From Arsukibacterium perlucidum DSM 18276 (GTDB lineage: Bacteria; Pseudomonadota; Gammaproteobacteria; Enterobacterales; Alteromonadaceae): 64,000 bases of DNA. Below the pieces are notes generated by a model. That model was not told the DNA's origin and did no database searches. It worked only from the letters and a program-made list of their open reading frames with translations. Position 1 is the stretch's first letter; each line of letters begins with the position of its first letter. Of the stretch, positions 1-9,567 are shown piece by piece. The stretch lies in NCBI RefSeq assembly GCF_000382165.1, contig NZ_KB907701.1:124001-188000 (forward strand). The letters are read 5' to 3'. Both the position numbers and the translations under genes were made by a program.

Positions 1-58
1 AACTATCAGGAAAGGCAAATAAATCGACAGCATTTTGCGCATATTGCATGGCGTTCAT
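1..58 (-). CDS. 5' end of an unidentified gene (partial)
   Basis: The first 19 codons of a minus-strand gene run off the left edge of the window. The start ATG at 58 is preceded by a GGAGA ribosome binding site 8 bases upstream; an in-frame ATG nine bases earlier has no such site. The visible peptide (MNAMQYAQNAVDLFAFPDS) is too short to identify. It resembles how some HDOD-domain proteins begin, but that is only an impression. Dps lies upstream in the same orientation, separated by about 200 bp and a terminator, so this is probably a separate transcription unit. Confidence 0.45.
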   Translation of the reverse strand, partial: MNAMQYAQNAVDLFAFPDS

Positions 59-210
59 CGGGGACATCTCCGGTTGGGTCTATCAGCACCAAAAGCATCT
101 GATGCTTTTAAGTGTTGCTGCTGGCGCTGATTTTACAAGTTTTTGCCGGAAAAACTTAGTACTTTTTTATGACATTGCTATGAAACACTGTTTTTGACTG
201 ATTACGCATA

Positions 211-238
211 AAAAAGCAGCGATTTAACGCTGCTTTTT
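211..238 (-). terminator. Rho-independent terminator after dps
   Basis: GCAGCG and CGCTGC form a stem around a 6-base loop, flanked by A5 and T5, so the structure could work on both strands. It lies just downstream of the dps stop codon. Confidence 0.8.
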
Positions 239-261
239 GAAAATAAAGTCCGAACCTATCC

Positions 262-729
262 TTATGCTACCAGGCTTCGCAACATCCAGGCGGTTTTTTC
301 ATGCACGGTCATCCGTTGCGTTAACAGATCAAGACTAACTTCGTCTGAAGCTTTATCTGCTACCGGCACGATAGAGCGCGCCGTTTTAGCAATAGCCTCC
401 TGCCCTTTAACCAAATCTTTAATCATCTCTTCAGCAGTCGGTATACCGTCAGCCTCTTTAATACTGGTTAATTTAGCGAATTCTTTGTAAGAGCCAGGGG
501 CAAATTCTCCCAGCGCCCGGATCCGCTCAGCAATCTCATCCACCGCCAAAGCCAGTTCATTGTATTGGGTTTCAAACAAAGTATGCAGGGTTTGAAACAT
601 CGGGCCGGTAACATTCCAATGATAATTATGCGTTTTCAGATATAAGGTATAGGTGTCGGCAAGCAGCACTGCCAGCCCTTCACAAATAGCTTTGCGTTCG
701 TTCTCTTCAATACCGATGTTCACTTTCAT
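262..729 (-). CDS. dps: Dps/ferritin-like DNA-protection protein
   Basis: A 155-residue protein of the usual Dps length. Dps oxidises and stores Fe2+ as a dodecamer and shields DNA from peroxide. The family signature is clear: the [12 protein letters not shown] segment at about residues 34-45, then [12 protein letters not shown] and [13 protein letters not shown], which carry the His, Asp and Glu ligands of the inter-subunit ferroxidase site. The chosen ATG at 729 follows an AAGGAAA ribosome binding site; a longer open frame starting at 792 lacks one and adds unrelated residues. The N-terminus has few lysines, so DNA binding as in E. coli Dps is not assured; a Dps-like ferritin without DNA binding is possible. 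Monocistronic, with its own terminator. Confidence 0.93.
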   Translation of the reverse strand: MKVNIGIEENERKAICEGLAVLLADTYTLYLKTHNYHWNVTGPMFQTLHTLFETQYNELALAVDEIAERIRALGEFAPGSYKEFAKLTSIKEADGIPTAEEMIKDLVKGQEAIAKTARSIVPVADKASDEVSLDLLTQRMTVHEKTAWMLRSLVA

Positions 730-861
730 ATTATCGTTTCCTTGTCTGGTTAAGCGATTGACAAAAATATAGCACGCCATAAAAGATGGCATGCAGGTTT
801 GAATTTTGGGTCAGAACTTGATTGTTAAAGCTAATGCTATAAAAAGAGGTGGGGGCGATAT

Positions 862-898
862 GAAAAAAAACAAGCCGGTAACCCAGACAGTTACCGGC
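862..898 (-). terminator. Terminator of ybiT
   Basis: A 9-bp perfect stem, GCCGGTAAC/GTTACCGGC, with a 7-base loop. On the minus strand it is followed by TTG and a run of eight T. It lies 34 bp after the ybiT stop. Confidence 0.9.
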
Positions 899-931
899 GA
901 CTAACATCTGAAAATAGCAGAACAGCGTTAA

Positions 932-2521
932 TCAGCTGGCCTGAGCAATTAAGTACTCTTCGTAAGTACCGGCAAAGTTACGGACATCCTGGCCGGTAAT
1001 TTCAATAATCCGGCTGGCCAGTGACGATACAAATTCACGGTCGTGACTGACAAAAATCAAGGTGCCTTTGTAATGTTCCAGCGCCAGATTCAATGATTCA
1101 ATCGACTCCATATCAAGGTGATTCGTCGGCTCATCCATCACCAGAATATTTGGCCGTTGCAACATCAGTTTACCAAATAACATCCTGCCCTTTTCACCAC
1201 CAGAGAGTACTTTAACCGACTTTTTAATTTCGTCCTGCGAAAATAATAAGCGGCCTAATATGCCACGAATAGCTTGTTCATCGTCAGACGGCTGCTTCCA
1301 TTGGCTCATCCAGTCAAACAATGTCATCGGCTCTGCAAATTCATGGGCATGATCCTGCGCATAGTAACCAATTTTAACGTTCTCAGACCACTTAATCTTG
1401 CCGGATTCCGGGGTTAAATCGCCCATCAGACATTTTAACAAGGTCGTTTTACCGATACCGTTAGCGCCCAGAATCGCCACTTTCTCACCAACCTCAATAG
1501 TCATATTCAGGTTTTTCAATAGCTGCAGCTCGGCAAAGCTTTTGTTCAGGCCTTCAACTTCCAACGCTAAACGATAAAGCTGCTTTTGCTGTTCAAAGCG
1601 GATAAACGGATTCACCCGGCTGGAGGCTTTAACTTCTTCCAGTTGAATTTTATCAATTTGTTTAGCACGTGAAGTGGCCTGCTTGGCTTTAGAGGCATTA
1701 GCAGAGAAACGACTGACGAAGGTTTGCAATTCAGCAATCTGGGCCTTTTTCTTGGCGTTATCAGATAGCAGACGCTCCCTTGCCTGGGTAGCAGCAAACA
1801 TATACTCATCGTAGTTGCCTGGGTATAACCGCAGTTCACCGTAGTCTAAATCGGCCATATGAGTACAGACGCTGTTTAAAAAATGGCGATCGTGCGAAAT
1901 AATAACCATAGTGCTGTTGCGCTCGGCCAGCACGTTTTCTAACCAGCGAATGGTATTAATATCCAGGTTGTTGGTCGGTTCATCCAACAGCATAATTTCC
2001 GGATCAGCAAATAGTACCTGGGCCAGTAACACCCGCAGTTTAAAACCCGGTGCGATGGCAGACATCGGGCCAAAATGTTGTTCCACCGGGATGCCAACTC
2101 CAATTAATAATTCACCGGCACGGGATTCCGCGGTGTACCCATCCATTTCACCAAACGCGACTTCTAAATCGGCTACTTTCATGCCGTCTTCTTCGCTCAT
2201 CTCGCTACTGGCATAAATACGATCACGCTCTTCTTTCACTGCCCACAAATCGGCGTGCCCCATTATCACGGTATCAATAACTGAATACTGCTCAAAAGCA
2301 AATTGATCCTGATGCAATTTGGCTACCCGGTGGTTTGGTTCAACCGATACATTGCCGGCAGTCGGCTCAAGTTCGCGGCTGAGGATTTTCATAAAAGTCG
2401 ATTTACCACAACCATTGGCCCCGATCAGACCATACCGGTTACCTTCACCGAATTTGATGGAAATGTTTTCAAACAACGGCTTGGCGCCGAATTGCATTGT
2501 AATATTGGCAGTTGAGATCAC
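932..2521 (-). CDS. ybiT: ABC-F family ATPase YbiT
   Basis: A 529-residue soluble protein with two ABC ATPase domains and no membrane segments, as in ABC-F translation factors that act at the ribosomal E site. Both Walker A motifs ([18 protein letters not shown]), both ABC-F signatures and both DEPTN-type Walker B motifs ([20 protein letters not shown]) are visible, joined by a long charged linker (about residues 245-300). Sequence and length match my memory of E. coli YbiT (530 residues) rather than EttA or Uup. I place the start at the GTG at 2521, which aligns with the E. coli N-terminus ([16 protein letters not shown]). The open frame extends to 2764, but that would overlap the end of eda. 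The ribosome binding site is weak. Confidence 0.93.
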   Translation of the reverse strand: MISTANITMQFGAKPLFENISIKFGEGNRYGLIGANGCGKSTFMKILSRELEPTAGNVSVEPNHRVAKLHQDQFAFEQYSVIDTVIMGHADLWAVKEERDRIYASSEMSEEDGMKVADLEVAFGEMDGYTAESRAGELLIGVGIPVEQHFGPMSAIAPGFKLRVLLAQVLFADPEIMLLDEPTNNLDINTIRWLENVLAERNSTMVIISHDRHFLNSVCTHMADLDYGELRLYPGNYDEYMFAATQARERLLSDNAKKKAQIAELQTFVSRFSANASKAKQATSRAKQIDKIQLEEVKASSRVNPFIRFEQQKQLYRLALEVEGLNKSFAELQLLKNLNMTIEVGEKVAILGANGIGKTTLLKCLMGDLTPESGKIKWSENVKIGYYAQDHAHEFAEPMTLFDWMSQWKQPSDDEQAIRGILGRLLFSQDEIKKSVKVLSGGEKGRMLFGKLMLQRPNILVMDEPTNHLDMESIESLNLALEHYKGTLIFVSHDREFVSSLASRIIEITGQDVRNFAGTYEEYLIAQAS

Positions 2522-2591
2522 TAAAAGGTCCGCTACAGATTGTACTGGATGAAAAAGGTGCGCCACTATACGCGCTTTGCGTGATAAATTC

Positions 2592-2617
2592 AAAAAAACC
2601 GGCATTTCAGCCGGCTT
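2592..2617 (-). terminator. Terminator of the zwf-pgl-edd-glk-eda operon
   Basis: On the minus strand AGCCGGC and GCCGGT pair around a short loop and are followed by a T7 run. It sits 36 bp past the eda stop. Confidence 0.85.
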
Positions 2618-2652
2618 AATTATAGTGTTTGCTAAGGTAAAGCCGGCAGTTG

Positions 2653-3306
2653 TCAGCCTGCCTGAGCAGCCACTGCCACAGCGGTACGGGTTAGCTCGGT
2701 AATTTTTGGCCAGTCTTTGTCGCTGACCGCCTGATCGGGCACTATCCAGGAGCCGCCGACACAACTGACATTAGGCAACGCCAGATATTCCAGATAATTT
2801 TTTTCGTTTATGCCACCGGTTGGGCAAAAACGGATATCAGAAAACGGGCCATGGATCGATTTAAGCGTTTTCACGCCACCGGCGGCTTCAGCAGGGAAAA
2901 ATTTAAAATGGGTATAACCGAGGCCCGTGCCTTCCATCAGCTCTGAAATGCTGGCAATACCCGGAATAAGCGGAATAGTTGCGTCTTTACCTGCCTGCAG
3001 CAGTTCCCGGGTTAAACCAGGGCTAATGGCAAACTTAGCGCCGGCAGCAATAACCTGCTCTAATTGTGCCGCAGTAGTAACGGTTCCCGCGCCGACAATC
3101 GCTTCGGGTACTTGTTCTGCCAGCAATTTAATAGCGTCCAGCGCCACAGGCGTGCGCAAGGTGACTTCCAGCACCCGGATGCCGCCAGCCAGCAGTGCTT
3201 TTGCCATAGGCACGGCGTCAGCCAGATCTTTAATTACAATAACCGGAACTACTGCACCTTGTGCAAATAATTCAGCAGGTTGCAGCTGCCAATTTTCAAA
3301 TGCCAT
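2653..3306 (-). CDS. eda: KDPG/KHG aldolase
   Basis: Cleaves 2-keto-3-deoxy-6-phosphogluconate to pyruvate and glyceraldehyde 3-phosphate, the last Entner-Doudoroff step. The protein has 217 residues, as expected. The active-site Glu47 lies in RVLEVTLRT and the Schiff-base Lys135 in THFKFFPAE; the phosphate-binding CPTGGI segment follows. It is the last gene of the operon and starts 3 bp after the glk stop, so it is cotranscribed and probably translationally coupled. A strong terminator follows. In Shewanella the order is zwf-pgl-edd-eda; here glk is inserted between edd and eda. Confidence 0.96.
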   Translation of the reverse strand: MAFENWQLQPAELFAQGAVVPVIVIKDLADAVPMAKALLAGGIRVLEVTLRTPVALDAIKLLAEQVPEAIVGAGTVTTAAQLEQVIAAGAKFAISPGLTRELLQAGKDATIPLIPGIASISELMEGTGLGYTHFKFFPAEAAGGVKTLKSIHGPFSDIRFCPTGGINEKNYLEYLALPNVSCVGGSWIVPDQAVSDKDWPKITELTRTAVAVAAQAG

Positions 3307-3309
3307 AAG

Positions 3310-4281
3310 TTAACTCGCCAAAGATTGTTTTAAGTAAACTGCTGCGCCAAGTAAGCCTGGCTGTGGGGCAGTCACGATATAGGTGGCGATCTGGCGATTA
3401 AACGCGCTAAACCGGCCTTTTGCTTCAAAACGGGTTCTGAATTCACTTGCTGCCATTAGCGGCAGTAATTTCGGCGCTATGCCGCCAGCGACATAAACAC
3501 CACCAAAGGTACTGAGTGTCAGTGCCAAATCACCGGCAACACTGCCTAAACTCGCAAAAAACTGAGCGACAGTGGCGGTAGCAAGCTCAGAATTACCAGC
3601 CAGTGCCAGGCTGCCAATTTCACCGGCCGACAACGGCGCCACATCTAAACGCCGGTACAGTGCCAACGCCCGGTAAATAGCTTCAAGCCCGGGGCCTGAT
3701 AACAAACGCTCAGGTGAGACATGGCCATACTCTTTGCTAAGCACCTGCTGAATAAACCATTCCTGTTCGGTTTGCGCTGCCCAGTCGACATGGCCACCTT
3801 CGCCCGGTAATGGGATAAATTTGTCATCCACATTGATTAAATGCGCAACGCCCAGGCCGGTGCCGGCGCCAAGCACTGCCATTGGTTGCCCGGGCTTCGC
3901 CAGCCCCTGGCCAATCTGAACTTTGTCATTGCTGTTTAGTGCCGGTAAACTCATTGCTACTGCGGTAAAATCATTCATCACCAGTAACCGGCTTAAGCCT
4001 GACTGGCGCTGCATAGCGTTGACAGAAAAGCGCCAGTGAAAATTAGTCATACTGACTTCGTCACCGGTAACCGGGCAGGCAATAGCAATAGCCACGTGTT
4101 TTAGCGCTGTCAGTTGCTGTTCAAGCTGATAATGCTGTAAGGCATCAGCCAGGCTGGCAAAGGTCGCACAGGGATACACGGCTACTTTATCCAGCGCCAG
4201 GCTGGCTAAATTGACCCGGCTGAACCGGGCATTAGTGCCTCCAATATCGGCAACAATGGCATAATCAACCGGGTTAGCCAT
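3310..4281 (-). CDS. glk: Glucokinase
   Basis: A cytoplasmic ATP-dependent glucose kinase of 323 residues, close to E. coli Glk (321). It supplies glucose 6-phosphate to Zwf, encoded by the first gene of the same operon. The phosphate-binding DIGGTNARF lies at residues 12-20, the catalytic aspartate in VMNDFTAVA, and the adenosine motif [10 protein letters not shown] near residue 140. The start overlaps the end of edd by 8 bp, which argues for coupled translation. It is not a ROK-family sugar kinase: the CXCGXXGC zinc motif is absent. Confidence 0.95.
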   Translation of the reverse strand: MANPVDYAIVADIGGTNARFSRVNLASLALDKVAVYPCATFASLADALQHYQLEQQLTALKHVAIAIACPVTGDEVSMTNFHWRFSVNAMQRQSGLSRLLVMNDFTAVAMSLPALNSNDKVQIGQGLAKPGQPMAVLGAGTGLGVAHLINVDDKFIPLPGEGGHVDWAAQTEQEWFIQQVLSKEYGHVSPERLLSGPGLEAIYRALALYRRLDVAPLSAGEIGSLALAGNSELATATVAQFFASLGSVAGDLALTLSTFGGVYVAGGIAPKLLPLMAASEFRTRFEAKGRFSAFNRQIATYIVTAPQPGLLGAAVYLKQSLAS

Positions 4282-6106
4282 GCAAATGTTCCTCAGTCAC
4301 GAATAAGCTGCAGGCCCCCTGCTCTGCGCCACTTAACTGCGCACGCATTGCACCAAACATTTCCCGGCCCATACCATAAAAGTTGTGACTCAAATCACTT
4401 TTCGCCTGCTCTCTGGCATTAAATTCAGCGTCATCAACCAGCACTTCCAGTTTACCGGTGTTGCCATCAACCAACAGCATATCGCCGGTTTTAATCCGGC
4501 CAATAGCGCCGCCATCAATTGCTTCCGGCGTAACATGAATAGCTGCAGGTACCTTACCTGAGGCACCAGACATCCGGCCGTCAGTTACCAGTGCCACTTT
4601 AAAGCCTTTATCCTGCAACACGCCAAGCGGTGGTGTCAGTTTATGCAGCTCTGGCATACCACAAGCTTTCGGGCCCTGAAATCTGACAACCACGATGCAA
4701 TCTTTATTAAGATCGCCGGCTTTAAAGGCTGCATCTAATTCATGCTGGCTGTGGAATACGACGGCAGGCGCTTTAATAACTTCAGTACCGTCACGCAGCG
4801 CTGAGGTTTTTAAAATGGCCCGGCCAATATTGCCCGACAGTACTTCTAAACCACCATGGCTCTTAAAAGGTTTTGCCACTGTCGCTAATACATCCAGGTC
4901 CAGTGATTGTGCAGGGGCATCTACCCAATGCAATTTGCCGTCTTTTAACAACGGCTGTTGGGTATAGCGACGCAGGCCCGGCCCGGCAATAGTCTGGACA
5001 TCTTCGTGCAGTAAGCCGGCATCCAGCAACTCACGGATCAACAGCGCCATGCCACCGGCATGTTGAAAATGATTGATGTCAGCCTGACCATTAGGATAAA
5101 TCCGGGTTAATAGCGGTGTAGCAGCAGACAATTCGGCAAAATCATCCCAGTTAACAATGTAACCAGCAGCACGTGCCACTGCTACCAGATGCATAGTATG
5201 GTTGGTTGAACCACCGGTTGCCAGCAGGCCAACAATACCGTTAACAATAGCTTTGGCATCAACCAGTTTGCCTATTGGTAAATAATCATTACCCAGCTGA
5301 GTTAACCGGGTTACCTGACGTGCGGCCGCTTTGGTTAATTCATCACGTAGCGCGCTACCGGGATTAACAAATGAAGAGCCGGGTAAATGCAAGCCCATCA
5401 TCTCAACGACTAACTGATTGGAGTTTGCTGTGCCATAAAAAGTACAGGTGCCGGCCGAATGATAAGACGCAGACTCTGCTTCCAGTAATTCTTCTTTACC
5501 TACTTTACCCTCCGCAAACAGCTGGCGCACCCGGGCTTTTTCTTTATTAGGAATGCCTGAAGGCATAGGCCCCGCTGGCACAAATACAAAGGGCAAGTGA
5601 CCAAAACTCAATGCCGACAGCAGTAAGCCAGGCACGATTTTGTCACAAATACCCAGCATCAAACCGCCATCGAACATATTATGGGAAAGCGCAACAGCAG
5701 CTGACATGGCAATAACGTCACGACTTAATAAGCTTAACTCCATTCCCGGCTGGCCCTGAGTTACACCGTCACACATAGCGGGAACACCACCTGCGAATTG
5801 CGCAACACTACCTACTTCATTTACCGCCTGCTTAATGATTGCAGGATAAGTCTCATAGGGCTGATGTGCAGAGAGCATATCATTGTATGAAGAGACAATA
5901 GCAATATTGGCTTTGGTCATACTACGCAGGTCTGCTTTATCTTGTTTGTTACAAGCTGCAAAACCATGGGCCAGGTTACCGCAACTTAACACACCACGAT
6001 GCGGGCCGTTTTGGCCAGCTTCTTCTATCCGGGCCAGATAAATAGCCCGGCTTTTTGTGCTGCGGGCAATAATACGGTCGGTAACCCGTTGAATAACTGG
6101 ATTCAT
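4274..6106 (-). CDS. edd: 6-Phosphogluconate dehydratase
   Basis: Converts 6-phosphogluconate to KDPG using a [4Fe-4S] cluster; the defining Entner-Doudoroff enzyme. The protein has 610 residues against about 603 in E. coli. Conserved IlvD/Edd segments are visible: [30 protein letters not shown] (in two parts), [11 protein letters not shown] and [15 protein letters not shown], which include the three cluster cysteines. The ATG at 6106 follows AGAGGAA at good spacing; the open frame upstream to 6145 overlaps pgl and lacks support. It lies 10 bp after pgl and overlaps glk. Confidence 0.96.
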   Translation of the reverse strand: MNPVIQRVTDRIIARSTKSRAIYLARIEEAGQNGPHRGVLSCGNLAHGFAACNKQDKADLRSMTKANIAIVSSYNDMLSAHQPYETYPAIIKQAVNEVGSVAQFAGGVPAMCDGVTQGQPGMELSLLSRDVIAMSAAVALSHNMFDGGLMLGICDKIVPGLLLSALSFGHLPFVFVPAGPMPSGIPNKEKARVRQLFAEGKVGKEELLEAESASYHSAGTCTFYGTANSNQLVVEMMGLHLPGSSFVNPGSALRDELTKAAARQVTRLTQLGNDYLPIGKLVDAKAIVNGIVGLLATGGSTNHTMHLVAVARAAGYIVNWDDFAELSAATPLLTRIYPNGQADINHFQHAGGMALLIRELLDAGLLHEDVQTIAGPGLRRYTQQPLLKDGKLHWVDAPAQSLDLDVLATVAKPFKSHGGLEVLSGNIGRAILKTSALRDGTEVIKAPAVVFHSQHELDAAFKAGDLNKDCIVVVRFQGPKACGMPELHKLTPPLGVLQDKGFKVALVTDGRMSGASGKVPAAIHVTPEAIDGGAIGRIKTGDMLLVDGNTGKLEVLVDDAEFNAREQAKSDLSHNFYGMGREMFGAMRAQLSGAEQGACSLFVTEEHLHG

Positions 6107-6116
6107 AACAATTCCT

Positions 6117-6806
6117 CTAATTAGCGGCGTACATAACGGCCACATCAGTATCTGGCTGTTGTAAAATGGCGCGGATTGGCATACTGGTTACATCGGTACC
6201 GGCTTGTGCCTGGTTAAGTACATCAAGCTTGTTCTGGCCAACCAGATGAATAAAAATCTGCCCGGCATTGAGCAGTCTTGGTAAACTAAGTGATATGCGC
6301 TGATAAGGTGCTGTTGTTGGATTAACTGCCAGCACTGCGGGTGCATCAACCGCCAAACCTGTGTTAAGTTCTGCACTGCAAGGAAACAACGATGCAGTGT
6401 GGCCATCTTCACCCATACCAAGAATAACGGCGTCAAAAGCCGGCAAGTCAGCTATTCGCGGCAATATGGTTGCAACAGCGTCTTCGGCTGTCGCGGCATC
6501 AGCATACAAACTAATAAATTCAGCCACAGCAGCATTTGCTTGCAACAAGTTGGCCTTAACCAGGCGCTCGTTGCTATCGGCAGCATCAACCGGCACAAAT
6601 CGCTCATCAGCCAGTAAAACAGTAACCTTTTGCCAAGCCAGTTCTGCTTGTGATAAGGCATTAAAAAGTGCGGTTGGGGTGCGGCCGCCAGATACCACCA
6701 GATATGCCCGCCCCCGGCTACTGATAGCCTCATTTAGCAACGTGACCAGTCTGCTGGCAAAATCCTTGTTTAACGCGTTAGCGTCGGTGTACTGATGAAG
6801 ATGCAT
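6117..6806 (-). CDS. pgl: 6-Phosphogluconolactonase (DevB type)
   Basis: Hydrolyses 6-phosphogluconolactone made by Zwf to 6-phosphogluconate. The 229-residue protein belongs to the glucosamine-6-phosphate isomerase/6-phosphogluconolactonase fold: [15 protein letters not shown] near residue 40, LLADERFVP near 65, and [15 protein letters not shown] near 130 carry the phosphate-binding and catalytic residues. It is not the YbhE beta-propeller type of E. coli. It lies 20 bp downstream of zwf and 10 bp upstream of edd. Confidence 0.95.
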   Translation of the reverse strand: MHLHQYTDANALNKDFASRLVTLLNEAISSRGRAYLVVSGGRTPTALFNALSQAELAWQKVTVLLADERFVPVDAADSNERLVKANLLQANAAVAEFISLYADAATAEDAVATILPRIADLPAFDAVILGMGEDGHTASLFPCSAELNTGLAVDAPAVLAVNPTTAPYQRISLSLPRLLNAGQIFIHLVGQNKLDVLNQAQAGTDVTSMPIRAILQQPDTDVAVMYAAN

Positions 6807-6826
6807 TGTTACTCCGCTTAATCCGT

Positions 6827-8308
6827 TTATTCGTCCCAGTTTCGCTCATCGCGTGCCAGCATTGAAATAGAAGCAACCGGCCCCCAGGTACCAGCCTGAT
6901 ATGTTTTGGCTGGCTCGTTGTTGTTTTTCCAGGCATTCAGAATGCCATCAACCCACTGCCAGGCCTGTTCAACTTCATCGCGGCGCACAAACAAATACTG
7001 ATTACCCAGCATAGCTTCAAGTAATAGACGCTCATAAGCATCGGCAATGCGCTGCGACTTAAAGGTTTCATCGAAACTTAAATCAAGTTTGCTCTGCTGC
7101 AAACGCATATGCTCGCCAAGGCCCGGTATTTTATTCATTACCTGTACTTCCACCCCTTCATCGGGTTGTAAGCGGATAATTAACTTGTTAGCAGGCAGTT
7201 CATTATAGGTTTCATGAAAAATGTTATGCGGTTGTGGTTTAAAACAGATAACCACTTCACTGTGCTTTTTCGGCATCCGTTTACCGGTACGCAGATAAAA
7301 AGGCACACCAGCCCAGCGCCAGTTATCAATATCTACTTTAATCGCAACAAAGGTTTCGGTGCGACTACCTGAACGAGCGCCTTCCTCTTCCAGGTAACCC
7401 GGCACTTGTTTACCGCCAACAAAACCGCCGGCATACTGGCCGCGCACGGTTTTTTCCTGCACGTTACTGCTGTCTATCCGTCGCAGTGCTTTTAGTACTT
7501 TAAGTTTCTCATCGCGTATGCTGTCAGCGTCCAATCTGGCCGGAGGCTCCATCGCAATCAAAGATAACACCTGCAATAAGTGATTCTGCACCATATCCCG
7601 CATCTGACCGGCGTCATCGTAATAACTCCAGCGCCCTTCTACCCCGACTTCTTCAGCCACGGTAATTTGCACATGATCAATAGCATTATGATCCCAGTTT
7701 GAGGCGAAAATAGCATTGGCGAAACGCAACGCCAGCAAATTAAGCACAGTCTCTTTACCCAGATAGTGATCTATCCGGTAAATTTGACACTCTTTAAAGT
7801 GCTCAGCGACCTGATCATTGATAACAATTGAAGAGGCTAAATCGTGGCCGATCGGTTTTTCAAGTACCACTCTGGAAGGTTCAGCAGCTAAGCCGGCTGC
7901 TGCCAGGCCTTTGCACAGATCACCGAATAATGATGGCGGCGTGGCAAAATAACTAACCGGTGTCCGTTTCGAAGCATCCACCAGCTCACCCAGCTTTTTA
8001 TAATCACTGGTTTGAGTTAAATCGAGTTGTACATATAACAACTTTGCTGCCAGCTGTTGCCACACAGTCTCATCTAACGTTTCTTTCTTTAAAAACCTTG
8101 TCAGGTTAGTTTTTACCATATCCAGGTAGCCGTTGTTATCCATGGCATCGCGGGCTACGCCAATAATCCGTGAATCAGCATCCAGCAAGCCTGCTTTTTC
8201 CAGCTGATAAAACGCAGGAAGCAGTTTACGCCGCGCTAAGTCACCTTTAGTGCCGAATAAAATTAAATCGCAGGCGTTATTCTGGGCTTTGTGTGCTGTT
8301 ATTGTCAT
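6827..8308 (-). CDS. zwf: Glucose-6-phosphate 1-dehydrogenase
   Basis: Oxidises glucose 6-phosphate to 6-phosphogluconolactone with NAD(P)+, feeding both the Entner-Doudoroff and pentose phosphate branches. The protein has 493 residues, standard for the family. The nucleotide-binding motif FGTKGDLARRKL lies near the N-terminus and the substrate/catalytic motif RIDHYLGKE with its active-site His follows at about 175-185. The ATG at 8308 follows AAGGGTC; the frame is open five codons further. It is the first gene of the operon, and a HexR-type palindrome sits 83-97 bp upstream of the start. Confidence 0.96.
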   Translation of the reverse strand: MTITAHKAQNNACDLILFGTKGDLARRKLLPAFYQLEKAGLLDADSRIIGVARDAMDNNGYLDMVKTNLTRFLKKETLDETVWQQLAAKLLYVQLDLTQTSDYKKLGELVDASKRTPVSYFATPPSLFGDLCKGLAAAGLAAEPSRVVLEKPIGHDLASSIVINDQVAEHFKECQIYRIDHYLGKETVLNLLALRFANAIFASNWDHNAIDHVQITVAEEVGVEGRWSYYDDAGQMRDMVQNHLLQVLSLIAMEPPARLDADSIRDEKLKVLKALRRIDSSNVQEKTVRGQYAGGFVGGKQVPGYLEEEGARSGSRTETFVAIKVDIDNWRWAGVPFYLRTGKRMPKKHSEVVICFKPQPHNIFHETYNELPANKLIIRLQPDEGVEVQVMNKIPGLGEHMRLQQSKLDLSFDETFKSQRIADAYERLLLEAMLGNQYLFVRRDEVEQAWQWVDGILNAWKNNNEPAKTYQAGTWGPVASISMLARDERNWDE

Positions 8309-8390
8309 ATCTGACCCTTGCAATAATACGTAATTTTACAACACTTAAGACATACTAACGCGCAATAAAGCCGCTGTAAACCTGATATGT

Positions 8391-8405
8391 TGTAATTTAA
8401 TTACA
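8391..8405. promoter_or_regulatory. HexR operator in the zwf-hexR intergenic region
   Basis: TGTAATTTAATTACA is a perfect 7-1-7 palindrome and differs from the known HexR consensus TGTARTTAAATTACA only near the centre. It lies between divergent zwf and hexR. HexR binding here would repress the operon until KDPG binds HexR. Nearby AT-rich TGTAATTGCAG (about 8454) may be a degenerate second half-site. Confidence 0.85.
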
Positions 8406-8572
8406 TATGAACTTATATTTTGACTAATCTTACATATTAAGGCAGCCTTAGCAATGTAATTGCAGTTTTGTGGTAAATTTAATACTGTTTTGTTGGCCTG
8501 GCTGGTGTATAACCAAGCAGGCAACAACAGCAACTGCCACCATAACAACTTATAGAGATCAGGAATTAGCGG

Positions 8573-9430
8573 ATGAACGTACTGGAAAAAATCGTAAGTA
8601 GTGTTACCAGCTTCAGCAAATCTGAGCGCAAGGTCGCCGATGTTATTCTGGCTAATCCACAAATTACTATTCACAGTAGTATAGCAGCATTGGCCAAAAT
8701 GGCTGATGTCAGCGAGCCTACCGTTAACCGCTTTTGCCGCCGCCTTGATACCAAAGGTTTTCCTGATTTTAAGCTGCATTTGGCGCAAAGCCTGGCCAAC
8801 GGCACACCCTATGTGAACCGGCATGTTGAAGAGGAAGATGGCCCTGAGGCCTACACGGCTAAAATATTCGAATCAACCATGGCCGCCCTGGATACCGCAA
8901 GACAGCGGGTTGATATTAATACTATTAATCGCGCTGTTGATGTATTAACTCAGGCTAAGAAAATTTCGTTTTTTGGTTTGGGCGCCTCAGCCTCCGTGGC
9001 GCACGATGCCCAAAATAAGTTTTTCCGCTTCAATGTGCCAGTGGTCTGTTTTGATGACATTGTCATGCAACGAATGTCAGCGATTAACAGCTCTGATGGT
9101 GATGTGGTGGTATGTATCAGCCATACCGGCCGCACAAAAAACCTCTGTGATATTGCAGCCATTGCCCGCGAAAATGATGCCACTGTGATCGGTATTACCG
9201 CTTATGACAGCCCCTTAGCCCGTGAATGCACCCTGGTGCTGTCACTGGATGTGCCGGAAGACACTGATATGTATATGCCGATGGCCTCAAGGGTAGCCCA
9301 GCTGGTGCTGATTGATATTCTGGCTACTGGTTTTACGTTGCGCCGCGGTAGTAAATTCCGCGAAAATCTGAAAAAAGTAAAAGACAGCCTGCGCGGTTCG
9401 CGCTTTGAAAAGAAAGATTTCGCCAACTAA
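8573..9430 (+). CDS. hexR: HexR, RpiR-family regulator of central carbon metabolism
   Basis: A 285-residue regulator with an N-terminal HTH_6 domain (about residues 1-77; SEPTVNRFCRRLDTKGFPDFK is the recognition region) and a C-terminal SIS sugar-phosphate domain (about 125-265; FFGLGASASVAHDAQ, CISHTGRTKN). HexR binds KDPG, which releases it from DNA. Context is decisive: it is divergent from the Entner-Doudoroff operon, followed by pykA, with HexR-type boxes before both. AGGA precedes the ATG by 9-10 bases. The arrangement matches that known in Shewanella and pseudomonads. Confidence 0.95.
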   Translation: MNVLEKIVSSVTSFSKSERKVADVILANPQITIHSSIAALAKMADVSEPTVNRFCRRLDTKGFPDFKLHLAQSLANGTPYVNRHVEEEDGPEAYTAKIFESTMAALDTARQRVDINTINRAVDVLTQAKKISFFGLGASASVAHDAQNKFFRFNVPVVCFDDIVMQRMSAINSSDGDVVVCISHTGRTKNLCDIAAIARENDATVIGITAYDSPLARECTLVLSLDVPEDTDMYMPMASRVAQLVLIDILATGFTLRRGSKFRENLKKVKDSLRGSRFEKKDFAN

Positions 9431-9450
9431 ATTGCCGTATTGCCCCCTAT

Positions 9451-9490
9451 CAGGTTGGTTAACTGCACCAACCTGTCGCTTTTAATTCTT
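9451..9490 (+). terminator. Terminator of hexR
   Basis: CAGGTTGGT and ACCAACCTG form a perfect 9-bp stem with a 7-base loop, then TCGCTTTTAATTCTTTT. The T-run is interrupted. It separates hexR from the pykA promoter. Confidence 0.75.
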
Positions 9491-9504
9491 TTGCCGCTGT
9501 ATTC

Positions 9505-9519
9505 TGTAATAAAATTACA
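9505..9519. promoter_or_regulatory. HexR operator upstream of pykA
   Basis: TGTAATAAAATTACA matches the HexR palindrome with one mismatch between arms. It lies 49 bp before the pykA start, where it could overlap the promoter. Both sites in this window share TGTAAT and AATTACA arms. Confidence 0.82.
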
Positions 9520-9567
9520 TTACACTGAATGCATTGTAAGATCCGCGTTTAACAGCAGGAGCATCTG

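Noticed and set aside
1911-2552. Plus-strand frames inside ybiT
   Set aside because: They are shadows of a well-conserved ABC-F gene.
8345-8824. 159-codon minus-strand open frame between zwf and hexR
   Set aside because: It overlaps the hexR coding region and the HexR operator and has no recognisable domain; the peptide is rich in residues expected from chance translation.
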